From an uncultured Clostridia bacterium (lineage in GTDB: Bacteria; Bacillota; Clostridia; Oscillospirales; Ruminococcaceae), in contig CALWZA010000033.1 in assembly GCA_944385905.1 (NCBI GenBank), positions 1-33,918 on the forward strand: a DNA stretch of 33,918 bases, given 5' to 3'. The notes under the pieces are model-generated. The model made no database searches. It was given only the letters and a program-made list of their open reading frames with translations, and was not told the origin of the DNA. The position numbers were made by a program, and so were the translations under genes. Below, piece by piece: positions 25,870 to 33,865 of this stretch (positions within the stretch are counted from its first letter, which is position 1; each line of letters opens with the position of its first letter).

Positions 25870-27222
25870 ATGAATAAATTAATTTGGGATAAACATTTTT
25901 ATAAATCTGTTCTTTTTATCGCTTTGCCGATTGCTCTTCAAAACCTTATAGTATTCGGAGTTTCACTTACTGACACTGTGATGCTCGGTCAGCTCGGAAA
26001 GGCTCAGATTTCAGGAGCGGCTCAGGCTAATCAGCCTATTTTTTTACTTCAGATGGTTGTGTTCGGCATTGCCTCGGGCGGTGCGGTTTTATGCTCTCAA
26101 TACTACGGAAAAAATGACTTAAAAGCTGTCAGGCAGATAATCGGAACGGTTTTATCATTTGCTGTGGCTGTCGCTGTTATTTTCTTCGCTGCCGCTCGGT
26201 TGTTTCCGTATCAGATAATGAGAATTTACGTTAATGACCAGGCAGTAATTGAAGAGGGAATGAAGTATCTTGACATCATTTCCTGGAGCTATATATTTTT
26301 TGGTATTTCGTTTGGCTTGGTATGCATTTACCGCAGCGTCACGATTGTTAAAGTCAGCGTCGCGGCAAGCCTTTGCGCTTTTTTTGTAAATGTTTTTCTT
26401 AACTGGGTATTCATTTTCGGAAACCTCGGCGCTCCGAGAATGGAAATCAGAGGCGCCGCTCTGGCTTCGCTTATTGCGAGAATAGCTGAGTTTATGATTG
26501 TTTTTACGTATACCTTTTTTATTGAGAAAAAGATTAAGTTTAGGTTTAAAGATATTTTAAGCGCGGACAAGCTTATGCTTAAGGACTATGCGAAATACGC
26601 TCTGCCGGTATGCGCAAACGAGTCGAGCTGGGCTTTGGCAACCTCCGCTCAATCCGCTGTTTTGGGACAAATTTCATCAGACATTATTGCCGCAAACTCT
26701 ATTGCCTCGGTTTTGATGCAGCTTATGACTATTATGGGTTTTGGAATCGCAAACGCAACGTCGGTAATTGTGGGTACCAGAATCGGTGAGGATAAAATGG
26801 ACGAGGCTAAACGCACGGGCAAAACACTTATGCTTTTGGGAATTGTTATAGGTTTGATTTCTGCTCTGCTTGTTTTTATACTGCGAAAGCCTTTCGTGTC
26901 GTTCTACAATATTGACAGCGCATCTAAATCTCTTACGGAAAGCCTTATTGCTATTGTCGCTGTTGTCACTTTCTTCTCCACATGTGCTACTGTCTCCATC
27001 GTAGGAGTACTCAGAGGCGCCGGAGACACGAAATTTTGCATGGCTCTTGAACTGATTTGCCTTTGGGGAGTGGCTCTTCCTCTCGGAATGTTTGCCGGCT
27101 GGGTTTTAAAATTACCTGTCTTGATAGTTTACGCTTTGCTGAAAATTGACGAACCTATTAAAACTGTGATTGCTTACCGCCGGGGCTTTCGTGACAAAAC
27201 TTATAAAAATGTTACAAGATAG
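25870..27222 (+). CDS. MATE family multidrug/cation antiporter
   Basis: This roughly 450-residue, 12-helix transporter belongs to the MATE family, which exports drugs or metabolites in exchange for Na+ or H+. Family features are VFGVSLTDTVMLGQLG in helix 1, repeated at the second half as MGFGIANATSVIVGTRIGE, and GVLRGAGDTKF. The ATG at 25870 is chosen over the GTG at 25861; GGGTG lies upstream. It follows the fumarase gene by 24 bp and may be co-transcribed. The substrate is unknown. Confidence 0.9.
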   Translation: MNKLIWDKHFYKSVLFIALPIALQNLIVFGVSLTDTVMLGQLGKAQISGAAQANQPIFLLQMVVFGIASGGAVLCSQYYGKNDLKAVRQIIGTVLSFAVAVAVIFFAAARLFPYQIMRIYVNDQAVIEEGMKYLDIISWSYIFFGISFGLVCIYRSVTIVKVSVAASLCAFFVNVFLNWVFIFGNLGAPRMEIRGAALASLIARIAEFMIVFTYTFFIEKKIKFRFKDILSADKLMLKDYAKYALPVCANESSWALATSAQSAVLGQISSDIIAANSIASVLMQLMTIMGFGIANATSVIVGTRIGEDKMDEAKRTGKTLMLLGIVIGLISALLVFILRKPFVSFYNIDSASKSLTESLIAIVAVVTFFSTCATVSIVGVLRGAGDTKFCMALELICLWGVALPLGMFAGWVLKLPVLIVYALLKIDEPIKTVIAYRRGFRDKTYKNVTR

Positions 27223-27299
27223 CCTTTAATAAAACCACCAAATATTGCAAGTCGAGTTTGTATGATATGATGAAATTTTGCAAATTGCTATCTGTTCTC

Positions 27300-27328
27300 T
27301 TGACAAGTTTCAACAATGATGATAGCAT
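27300..27328 (+). promoter_or_regulatory. Promoter of the sigma factor gene
   Basis: TTGACA (27300-27305), a 17 bp spacer and TAGCAT (27323-27328), 30 bp before the TTG start. Confidence 0.5.
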
Positions 27329-27357
27329 ATATTTCGTAGATATATGGGTGAATAATA

Positions 27358-27930
27358 TTGGATAACGTTTCTATTAACGATTTCTCAAAACTTTCTGACG
27401 AAGATCTTGCAAAATCCTGCAAAAATGATGATCGTGCTTACTCAGAACTGATTTCGAGATATCTTAAAACTGTCAGAGCTATAGCCGCCCGAGCTTCAAA
27501 CAACAGCTTTGATGCCGATGACCTTTCAAGTGAAGGTTTGCTTGGACTGTTTTCTGCGATTAAAACCTTTGATCCGAAACACGGGACTTCGTTTTCAACT
27601 TATGCGCGAACCTGCATTCAAAATAAAATTTACGATGCGGCAAAAAAATCCGGCAGAATCACTGACAAGACAAGCTCTTTTGACGATAATCTTGACGAAC
27701 AGGAAGATGATGACTATTCTCCTGATAAAATTTATCTTCAAAAAGAAATTTCAAAAGAAATGTTTAAGAAAATCGCATCGGTTCTCTCCGAACTGGAGCT
27801 CTCGGTTTTGAAGCTCTATATTCTCGATGAAAGCTATGAGAATATTTCTAAAAGTTTAGGCGTTTCTGTCAAGTCTGTTGACAACGCCGTCCAAAGGATC
27901 AAAAAAAAGCTCAGAAGCGCTTTGCTCTGA
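27358..27930 (+). CDS. Sigma-70 family factor, SigH-like
   Basis: This 190-residue alternative sigma factor has region 2 (AYSELISRYLKTVRAIA, FDADDLSSEGLLGLFSAIKTFDP, FSTYARTCIQNKIYDA) and region 4 (LSELELSVLKLYILDESYENISKSLG, then VKSVDNAVQRIKKKL), without region 3. The region 2 wording is closest to stationary-phase/sporulation SigH-type factors rather than classic ECF ones. The start is a TTG at 27358 with GGGTG about 8 bp upstream, and no better ATG is in frame; weak starts are common for regulators. No anti-sigma gene is adjacent. Which genes it controls is not visible. Confidence 0.82.
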   Translation: MDNVSINDFSKLSDEDLAKSCKNDDRAYSELISRYLKTVRAIAARASNNSFDADDLSSEGLLGLFSAIKTFDPKHGTSFSTYARTCIQNKIYDAAKKSGRITDKTSSFDDNLDEQEDDDYSPDKIYLQKEISKEMFKKIASVLSELELSVLKLYILDESYENISKSLGVSVKSVDNAVQRIKKKLRSALL

Positions 27931-28079
27931 CAATCAATTTGACGTATTCCGTTTCAAACGGTGCGATATATACGGCCACGTAGCTTAATTCCAGAGCGTT
28001 GTTTAATCGTTTTCGCAATTAACCAAAGGTGTCGGTGGGAGTCCGACTAGGCACAAAAATTTTAAGCGAGGTAAAAACC

Positions 28080-28346
28080 ATGTACGAGGACAGAACATTA
28101 GTATGCAAGGAGTGCGGCCAAGAGTTCGTATTCACAGCAGGCGAGCAGGAGTTTTATGCAGAAAAGGGCTTTGAAAACGACCCTAAAATGTGCAAGGCTT
28201 GCAGACAGAAGAAGAAGGAAGCAGGCAAACAGTACTATACTGCTACTTGCGCTTCTTGCGGAAAGGAAGCTAAGGTTCCCTTTAAGCCCCACGACGACCG
28301 TCCGGTTTATTGCAGCGAATGCTTTGCAAAGATGAAAGAGGAATAA
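28080..28346 (+). CDS. Small double zinc-ribbon protein
   Basis: This 88-residue protein has four CxxC pairs: LVCKECGQEF, MCKACRQKK, ATCASCGKE and VYCSECF. The N-terminal part (MYEDRTLVCKECGQEFVFT, then AGEQEFYAEKGF) is the zf-trcl type zinc ribbon common in Clostridia. An in-frame start at 28029 would add an untypical leader; the ATG at 28080 has GAGG upstream and matches the family. The function is unknown; a nucleic-acid or protein-binding role is likely. Upstream, 27949-27961 is a palindrome (CCGTTT-C-AAACGG) and 28032-28048 a small GTCGG/CCGAC hairpin. Confidence 0.82.
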   Translation: MYEDRTLVCKECGQEFVFTAGEQEFYAEKGFENDPKMCKACRQKKKEAGKQYYTATCASCGKEAKVPFKPHDDRPVYCSECFAKMKEE

Positions 28347-28373
28347 TTCTTTCTATCTGATTCAAATTGAAAG

Positions 28374-28407
28374 TCACACCGCTAATTTTCGGCGGTGTGA
28401 TTTTTTA
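28374..28407 (+). terminator. Terminator after the zinc-ribbon protein gene
   Basis: Perfect 9 bp stem TCACACCGC (28374-28382) with GCGGTGTGA (28392-28400), then TTTTTTATTT. Confidence 0.88.
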
Positions 28408-28494
28408 TTTACTTCTTTTTAAAGTTATCTGTTATATTAATATATAAAGACGTAAAAATTAGTTTTAAATAAAAGCTTAAAAATGATAAATCCG

Positions 28495-28523
28495 TTGCAT
28501 TATATAAAAAAATGTGGTACAAT
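28495..28523 (+). promoter_or_regulatory. Promoter of the DUF1858 gene
   Basis: TTGCAT (28495-28500), a 17 bp spacer and TACAAT (28518-28523), preceded by TGTGG. Confidence 0.55.
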
Positions 28524-28553
28524 AACAATAGCTTTACGAAAGGATTTGATAAT

Positions 28554-28760
28554 ATGGATTTCAAAGTTACTAAAGACACTATTATCGGCGATATTCTTGA
28601 CGTCGATTTCGACTGCGCACCTTACTTCCTCGAAATGGGCATGCACTGTCTCGGCTGCCCCTCAGCAAGAGGCGAAACCATCGAGCAGGCTTGCGAGGTT
28701 CACGGAGTTGACCCTCAGGAGCTTGTGGACAAGCTTAACGACTATTTTAAAAACAAGTAA
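28554..28760 (+). CDS. DUF1858 protein (hybrid-cluster-protein-associated redox disulfide domain)
   Basis: This 68-residue protein starts MDFKVTKDTIIGDILD and carries CLGCPSARGETIEQAC, the CxxC pair of the small DUF1858 family named for its association with hybrid cluster (prismane) proteins. It probably does thiol-disulfide or metal chemistry, but no role is proven. The ATG at 28554 was chosen over 28512 because AAAGGA lies 9 bp before it and the earlier start would lie inside the promoter. It has its own terminator. A broken hcp gene lies about 4.2 kb downstream. Confidence 0.87.
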   Translation: MDFKVTKDTIIGDILDVDFDCAPYFLEMGMHCLGCPSARGETIEQACEVHGVDPQELVDKLNDYFKNK

Positions 28761-28766
28761 GCCGCA

Positions 28767-28797
28767 AGCGGATGAAAAGTTTTTCGTCCGCTTTTTC
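28767..28797 (+). terminator. Terminator after the DUF1858 gene
   Basis: An 11 bp stem AGCGGATGAAA (28767-28777) with TTTCGTCCGCT (28782-28792), one G-U pair, followed by TTTTT. Confidence 0.82.
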
Positions 28798-28829
28798 TCT
28801 GCTTTTTCAGTTTGAAAGGACTTTCTGTT

Positions 28830-29525
28830 ATGACTCATACACTCGACAACCGACTTCTCACATGCTCAAAGCTTGTTACAAAAGGCGGCCGTGCCGCGGA
28901 TATCGGGACCGACCACGCATATCTCCCCTGCCTGCTTGTTGAAAGCGGAATATCTGTCTCAGCGGTTGCAGCCGACATAAACGACGGACCTCTTGAAGCA
29001 GCAAGGCTTACCGTAAGCAGAGTCGGACTTTCTGATAAAATATCGGTTGTGAAATCTGACGGGCTTGACAGTATTCCTTATGACGGGATAACTGATGTTA
29101 TTATCGCCGGTATGGGCGGAGAACTGATTTTTGATATTATCACAAGAAAATCTGCCGATTGGCTCAAAAACGGAATAAACCTTGTGCTTCAGCCAATGTC
29201 AAAAGACGTTTGGCTTTACGGCAAGCTTTGCGAGAACGGCTTTGAGGTGCAAAAACAGCTTTTTTGTGAGAAAGGCGGATTTGTTTATACTGTTTTTAAA
29301 GTGAAGTTTACCGGAGTTTGCAGTTATCCGTCGGAAGTTGAGAAAATTCTCGGAAAAGCTGATTTGTCAGACGAAACCGCGAAAAAATATATGCTTATTC
29401 AGGCAAGCCGCCTGAAACAGGCAGGAGCCGGAATGAAAAACTCTCAATCAAAAAAGGAACAGGGCGAACATCTTATTGAAATCTCAAATAAGGTTAGGAA
29501 TGCTGTATATGACAACTGTAAATGA
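28830..29525 (+). CDS. trmK: tRNA (adenine-22-N1)-methyltransferase TrmK
   Basis: TrmK methylates N1 of A22 in the D-loop of tRNA using SAM. The 231-residue protein has the Rossmann SAM site ADIGTDHAYLP, followed by AVAADINDGPLEAA and DVIIAGMGGELI, then the family's C-terminal coiled-coil part. The ATG at 28830 has GAAAGGA upstream; a TTG at 28812 lies before that ribosome site and is not favoured. It overlaps the nif3 homologue by 17 bp, a pairing conserved in Firmicutes. Confidence 0.9.
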   Translation: MTHTLDNRLLTCSKLVTKGGRAADIGTDHAYLPCLLVESGISVSAVAADINDGPLEAARLTVSRVGLSDKISVVKSDGLDSIPYDGITDVIIAGMGGELIFDIITRKSADWLKNGINLVLQPMSKDVWLYGKLCENGFEVQKQLFCEKGGFVYTVFKVKFTGVCSYPSEVEKILGKADLSDETAKKYMLIQASRLKQAGAGMKNSQSKKEQGEHLIEISNKVRNAVYDNCK

Positions 29526-30285
29526 TATTTATAATGCGATAAATGCGGTCGCGCCTTTTTCCATCGCCGACAGCTTTGACAACAGCGGCATTCTTGTAGG
29601 AAGTCCGTCATCACCAGTCTCAAAGGCGCTGCTTGCTCTAGACATCACTCAGGAAGTCATTGACGAAGCTTTGAAAAAGAAAATCGACCTGATTATTACT
29701 CATCACCCCGCTATTTTCAATCCTTTAAAAACAATTGCCGAAGGTTCAATAGCTTATCGTCTTGTAAGCTGCGGAATTTCCCATATTGCGGCTCACACAA
29801 ACCTTGACAAAACTCAGAGCGGTATTGGAATTTCAGAGATCATGGCAAAGCTTCTTGAAATGAAAATTACCGACATCGTTTTTGAAAAAACTGACATTGG
29901 CGAGGGCTACGGCAAAATTTGCACTCTCTCCTCCCCTATATCGGCATGCGAGCTTGTAAAAAAGGTTAAAAAAGCTTTTCAAACCGAAGTCGTCAGGTAT
30001 GTTGACGGGAAAAAACCTATACGCTCGGTTGCGCTTTGCAGCGGTTCGGGAGGCAGCTCTGCAAAGCTTGCCGCTGAAATGGGAATCGACGCTTACATCA
30101 CCGGCGACGTTAAACACGACCAGTTTATCGACGCTCACAACTGCGGTCTGACTCTTATCGACGGCGGACATTTCTATACTGAGAATATCGTTCTTGACTT
30201 TCTGAAGGCACAGCTTGAAAACTCGGTTTCTGACGTTTCGTTTGAAATTGCCGAAAGCAATAAAGATATCGTCAGTTACTTATAA
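29509..30285 (+). CDS. Nif3-like dinuclear metal centre protein
   Basis: This 258-residue member of the Nif3/YqfO family forms hexamers with a two-metal site. Motifs are DSFDNSGILVG, ITHHPAIF, AAHTNLDK, TGDVKHDQ and DGGHFYTE. The length shows that it lacks the extra ~100-residue domain inserted in B. subtilis YqfO. The name comes from yeast, and it has no link to the nitrogenase-like genes upstream. The ATG at 29509 is chosen (AGGA upstream, family N-terminus TTVNDIYNAI). The biological role is uncertain; a GTP cyclohydrolase-like or metal-binding function has been proposed for relatives. Confidence 0.9.
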   Translation: MTTVNDIYNAINAVAPFSIADSFDNSGILVGSPSSPVSKALLALDITQEVIDEALKKKIDLIITHHPAIFNPLKTIAEGSIAYRLVSCGISHIAAHTNLDKTQSGIGISEIMAKLLEMKITDIVFEKTDIGEGYGKICTLSSPISACELVKKVKKAFQTEVVRYVDGKKPIRSVALCSGSGGSSAKLAAEMGIDAYITGDVKHDQFIDAHNCGLTLIDGGHFYTENIVLDFLKAQLENSVSDVSFEIAESNKDIVSYL

Positions 30286-30308
30286 ATTCTTTTCGGGGGA
30301 CTGAATAA

Positions 30309-32069
30309 ATGGCGCTTGACGGAATATTTTTAAACCTTGTAAAATCTGAAATAGAAGAAAAACTCCTCTGTTCAAGGGTGGATAAAATACATCAGCCCTC
30401 AAAAGAGGAAATAATAATATCATTTCGCACAAGAGAGGGAATCCAAAAGCTTGTTATTTCAACCTCGGCAAGCAGCGCGAGAGTCGGTTTGACCGAAGCC
30501 GAGGTTGAAAATCCTAAGTCTCCGCCGATGTTTTGTATGCTTTTGAGAAAGCATCTCGGCTCAGGAAAGCTTACCGCTGTCAGGCAGGACGGGTTTGAGC
30601 GGATTTTATTTTTTGATTTTGATGCGACAAACGAAATGGGCGATTATGTCAGCCTTACTCTTGCTGTTGAAATCATGGGAAGGCGTTCAAATTTGATTCT
30701 TATCGGTTCAAACGGAAGAGTCATCGACAGTATTAAACGTGTAAGCGAGGACGTTTCCAGCGTCAGACCGGTACTTCCGGGAATGGTTTACTCTCTGCCG
30801 CCTAAAGAAGACAAGCTGCTTATTACAGAGCTTGACAAAAACACTTTTAAGGCTTCTTTGGAGCAAAATTCATCGAAGCTTCTTTCAAAGGCTTTGATGT
30901 CATGCCTTGAGGGAATATCACCGGTTTTTGCCAGAGAAGCGTCGTTTTTTAGCCTGAGAAAAACCGATGAAAAGCCTGCGGGAGAACTGACAGAAGATGA
31001 ATTTTCAAGGCTTTTTTTCTATCTTTCAAAGGCCGCCGATGAGGTTAAAAACAAAAACAACACGTTTACTGTAATCAAAGACCGTGACGGCGCGCTTAAA
31101 GACTTTTGCTTTGTTTCAATAAGTCAATACGGAAATTTAATGCTTACAAAGCCTTTTCAAAGCGCTTGTGAACTCCTTGATTACTTTTACAGCGAAAAAG
31201 ACCTGTCTTCAAGAATAAAACAAAAAGCCGCTGACTTATTTAAACTGCTTTTAAATCTCACCGAGCGTATTTCAAGACGAATTTCAGCTCAAAAGCTTGA
31301 GCTTGACGAGTGCTCGAAAAGAGACGAGCTTAAGCTTTGCGGAGACCTCATTATGGCAAATATTTGGCAGCTTGAAAAAGGTCAGACCAAAGCGGTTTTG
31401 GACAACTTTTTTGTTGACGGCAATCCTAAAATTGAAGTTTTGCTTGATAAAAGGCTCACACCGTCTCAAAACGCTCAAAAGTACTATTCTGAATACCGCA
31501 AGGCTGACACAGCAGAAAAAATGCTTACAGGTCTTATTTCTTCGGGAGAAGAGGAACTGGCTTATATTGACAGCGTTTTTGATGCGCTTACTAGAGCTTC
31601 AACCGAAAATGAAATAAACGAGCTTCGTGAGGAGCTGGCTATGCAGGGCTATTTAAAAATGCCGAAACAAAAAGGCTCTAAGCAAAAGCCGCTGCCTCCG
31701 CTGAAATTCGTCTCATCAGACGGCTACACTATTCTGGTCGGCAGAAACAACGTGCAAAACGACAAGCTCACTTTAAAGGATGCTGAAAAAACCGATATTT
31801 GGCTTCATGTGCACAACATCACCGGCTCACATGTTATCATCTGCGCAAACGGCACTACTCCTCCCGACAAGACTATTGAGGAAGCTTGCGTAATCGCCGC
31901 TTTCCACAGCAAGGCGAAAAACTCGGCTCAGGTTCCGGTTGACTATGTTCAGGTAAAGTACGTCAAAAAGCCTTCGGGGGCAAAGCCCGGAAAGGTTATT
32001 TTCACTAATAATCAAACCGCTTATGTCACGCCTGATGCGGAACTTGTGAACGCTTTGAAAGAAAAGTGA
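30309..32069 (+). CDS. rqcH: Ribosome quality control protein RqcH (NFACT/FbpA family)
   Basis: RqcH binds stalled 50S subunits and recruits tRNA-Ala to add C-terminal alanine tails, marking the chains for degradation. The 586-residue protein shows the NFACT-N domain at the start (MALDGIFLNLVKSEIEEKL, DKIHQPSKEEIIISF), the helix-hairpin/coiled-coil middle (residues ~290-450), and the NFACT-R domain near 475-570 (GRNNVQNDKLTLKDAEKTD, WLHVHNITGSHVII, YVKKPSGAKPGKVIF). It was formerly named fibronectin-binding protein. GGGGGA precedes the ATG. No defect was seen. Confidence 0.92.
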   Translation: MALDGIFLNLVKSEIEEKLLCSRVDKIHQPSKEEIIISFRTREGIQKLVISTSASSARVGLTEAEVENPKSPPMFCMLLRKHLGSGKLTAVRQDGFERILFFDFDATNEMGDYVSLTLAVEIMGRRSNLILIGSNGRVIDSIKRVSEDVSSVRPVLPGMVYSLPPKEDKLLITELDKNTFKASLEQNSSKLLSKALMSCLEGISPVFAREASFFSLRKTDEKPAGELTEDEFSRLFFYLSKAADEVKNKNNTFTVIKDRDGALKDFCFVSISQYGNLMLTKPFQSACELLDYFYSEKDLSSRIKQKAADLFKLLLNLTERISRRISAQKLELDECSKRDELKLCGDLIMANIWQLEKGQTKAVLDNFFVDGNPKIEVLLDKRLTPSQNAQKYYSEYRKADTAEKMLTGLISSGEEELAYIDSVFDALTRASTENEINELREELAMQGYLKMPKQKGSKQKPLPPLKFVSSDGYTILVGRNNVQNDKLTLKDAEKTDIWLHVHNITGSHVIICANGTTPPDKTIEEACVIAAFHSKAKNSAQVPVDYVQVKYVKKPSGAKPGKVIFTNNQTAYVTPDAELVNALKEK

Positions 32070-32154
32070 TAGGCTTTGTATCCGGTTACAAGGCATATGA
32101 GTTTTTATGATGTCAAATACGGCGTAAACATTCCGGAAAGGAGTAGGTATAAAA

Positions 32155-32685
32155 ATGAGCGCTGTCAAGCTTTCGTCTGATTTCTTTGAACGTGACGCTC
32201 TTGAGGTTGCTCCAATGCTTGTGGGAAAAATTCTTGTCAGAAAAAACGGCGATGAAATAATTAAAGTGCGAATAATCGAAACCGAAGCCTACCGCGGAGA
32301 GGAAGACAAGGCATGTCATGCCTCTAAGGGCAGGACTCAACGGACAGAGCTTTTATACTCAAAAGGCGGAACAATATATGTGTATCTATGCTACGGTATG
32401 CACTGGCTGGCTAATGTCATAACAGGTGACATTGACTGCCCTCAGGGAGTATTGCTCCGCGCGGGTGAGAATTACAGCGGTCCGGCAAAGCTGACAAAAC
32501 GTCTTTTGATTGACAAAAGCTTTAACGGGCTTGATATTTGTACAAACGGTCTTCTGTGGATTGAAGATGACGGAAGAAAATTTGAAATTTCAACCGCGCC
32601 GAGGGTGGGAATAGACTACGCAGGCGACGAGTGGAAGAACAAGCCTTGGAGATTTATTATGGGAAAGGAGATAAAATCGCCGTAG
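32155..32685 (+). CDS. mpg: 3-methyladenine DNA glycosylase (AAG/MPG family)
   Basis: The enzyme removes alkylated purines from DNA to start base excision repair. The 176-residue protein has the AAG fold markers LARDLLGK-like FERDALEVAPMLVGKIL, catalytic-region IIETEAYRGEEDKACHA, GGTIYVYLCYGMHW, GVLLRAGE and the C-terminal TAPRVGIDYA with WRFI. It is slightly short for the family (about 190-200) but appears complete. AAAGGAG precedes the ATG. It follows rqcH by 85 bp. Confidence 0.9.
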   Translation: MSAVKLSSDFFERDALEVAPMLVGKILVRKNGDEIIKVRIIETEAYRGEEDKACHASKGRTQRTELLYSKGGTIYVYLCYGMHWLANVITGDIDCPQGVLLRAGENYSGPAKLTKRLLIDKSFNGLDICTNGLLWIEDDGRKFEISTAPRVGIDYAGDEWKNKPWRFIMGKEIKSP

Positions 32686-32751
32686 GCTGTTTTCTCCTTA
32701 TGCTGTCAATAAAATTTAATTTATCTTATTTCAGCTTTTATGAAAAAGTAC

Positions 32752-32780
32752 TTGCTTTTTTTGAGGGGATATGTTATAAT
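32752..32780 (+). promoter_or_regulatory. tRNA-Ser promoter
   Basis: TTGCTT (32752-32757), a 17 bp spacer and TATAAT (32775-32780), 20 bp before the tRNA. Confidence 0.65.
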
Positions 32781-32800
32781 GTTTTTCGTTGATTACAAAC

Positions 32801-32893
32801 GGAGAAGTCGCCTAGCCCGGTTTATGGCGCACGACTGGAACTCGTGTAAGTGTTAATAGCACTTCGAGGGTTCGAATCCCTCCTTCTCCGCCA
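32801..32893 (+). tRNA. tRNA-Ser (anticodon GGA)
   Basis: Acceptor stem GGAGAAG (32801-32807) pairs with CTTCTCC (32883-32889), discriminator G, and CCA is encoded. The anticodon stem CACGA/TCGTG holds loop CTGGAAC, giving anticodon GGA for UCC/UCU codons. The long variable arm (TAAGTGTTAATAGCACTTC region) and T arm GAGGGTTCGAATCCCTC are typical of serine tRNA. Confidence 0.95.
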
Positions 32894-32940
32894 AAAAAAG
32901 CTTTTATATTACTTAAAAAGGTAATATAAAAGCTTTTTTA
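32894..32940. terminator. Perfect 19-bp hairpin terminator shared by tRNA-Ser and hcp
   Basis: AAAAAAGC... (32894-32912) pairs perfectly over 19 bp with the segment at 32921-32939, loop of 8 nt. The T-run on each strand makes it a two-way terminator between the rightward tRNA and the leftward hcp remnant. Confidence 0.9.
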
Positions 32941-32948
32941 TTTATCCA

Positions 32949-33700
32949 TTATCCTTTTCCAAGTATTGCATCCAAGTCCTGTTCGGGAGCGGTTATTGGT
33001 TGAAGTCCATAGGTATCGACAAGCACCTTCACTACTGTTTCTGAAAGGAATGCCGGCATCGTCGGTCCAAGATACATATTTTTAACACCCAAAGCTAATA
33101 ACGTCAAAAGAATACAAACCGCTTTTTGCTCATACCATGACAACACAAGAGTCAATGGTAATTCGTTGACATCACATTCAAATGCATCTGCCAATGCAAG
33201 TGCTACTTTTATTGCACTGTAAGCATCATTGCACTGTCCCATATCAAGAATTCTCGGCAATCCGTCTATCTCTCCGAGATCAAGGTCATTAAATCTGTAT
33301 TTCCCGCAGGCAAGCGTAAGCACAAGAGAATCCATGGGTGTCTGCTTTACAAATTCAGTATAATAGTTTCGTCCCGCATGAGCACCATCACATCCGCCAA
33401 CCAGAAAAATATGCTTTATTTTTCCGCTTTTAATCAGTTCTATAATTTTGCCGGCGTTTGAAAGGACTGTCTCATGTGCAGAACCGGTTGTCAGCATATG
33501 CCCTCCGTTAATTCCGCTCATACTCCTGTCATGCTCATATCTGCCCAATGAGAGTGATTGTTCAATCAAAGGAGTAAAATCTTTTTTTCCGTTTTCATCT
33601 TCGTCAATATGGGATAATCCGTCAAAGCCAACTACGGATGTGGTATAAACTCGGTCTGCATAAATTCATTTATTACGAGAGCCATTTTTGATGCTTCAAA
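32949..33700 (-). pseudogene. hcp: hcp (hydroxylamine reductase/hybrid-cluster protein), 3' fragment, frameshifted
   Basis: Only the C-terminal part of Hcp remains. Hcp carries an unusual Fe-S-O cluster and reduces hydroxylamine or nitric oxide. The open part (from about 33665 down) reads ADRVYTTSVVGFDGLSHID, FTPLIEQSLSLGRYEHDRS, GGCDGAHAGRNYYTEF, LACGKYRFNDLDLG, GQCNDAYSAIKVALALA and LSWYEQKAV, so Cys and Glu ligands equivalent to C406, C434, C459 and E494 of the D. vulgaris protein are present. Upstream, FEASKMALVINEFM (about 33700-33659) lies in another frame, showing a frameshift near 33657-33661. Beyond 33700 hcp-like sequence stops and mobile-element sequence begins. Usual length is about 530-550 residues; roughly 240 remain. 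Confidence 0.85.
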
Positions 33701-33742
33701 TTGTAGTATTAGTGAAGGGGAAAAACGGAAAAGAGTTACGAT

Positions 33743-33836
33743 AGCAAGCACAGTCAGCGAGTACCCACTGGCGGATTTTCGGTTTAGGGGGACCCCTGCC
33801 CCTAAACACGAAAATTGCTTGCTGGGATAGTCCCAG
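33743..33836. other. oriT-like inverted repeat cluster of a mobile element
   Basis: Three inverted repeats lie together: AGCAAGCA (33743-33750) with TGCTTGCT (33816-33823); inside it a hairpin ATTTTCG-GTTTAGGGG (33775-33790) with CCCCTAAAC-a-CGAAAAT (33799-33815, one bulged A); and CTGGGA-tag-TCCCAG (33822-33836). Just downstream comes a MobC-like start. This layout is typical of a transfer origin of an integrative or mobilizable element, but no nick site has been proven. The span 33701-33865 holds no other recognisable gene. Confidence 0.55.
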
Positions 33837-33865
33837 ACCCTTATAAGAAACGGAGGCGAAGCGGA

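Noticed and set aside
29509-30285. Nif3 homologue as part of the nitrogenase-like system
   Set aside because: The name is historical; the gene is the usual partner of trmK and is 20 kb from the operon.
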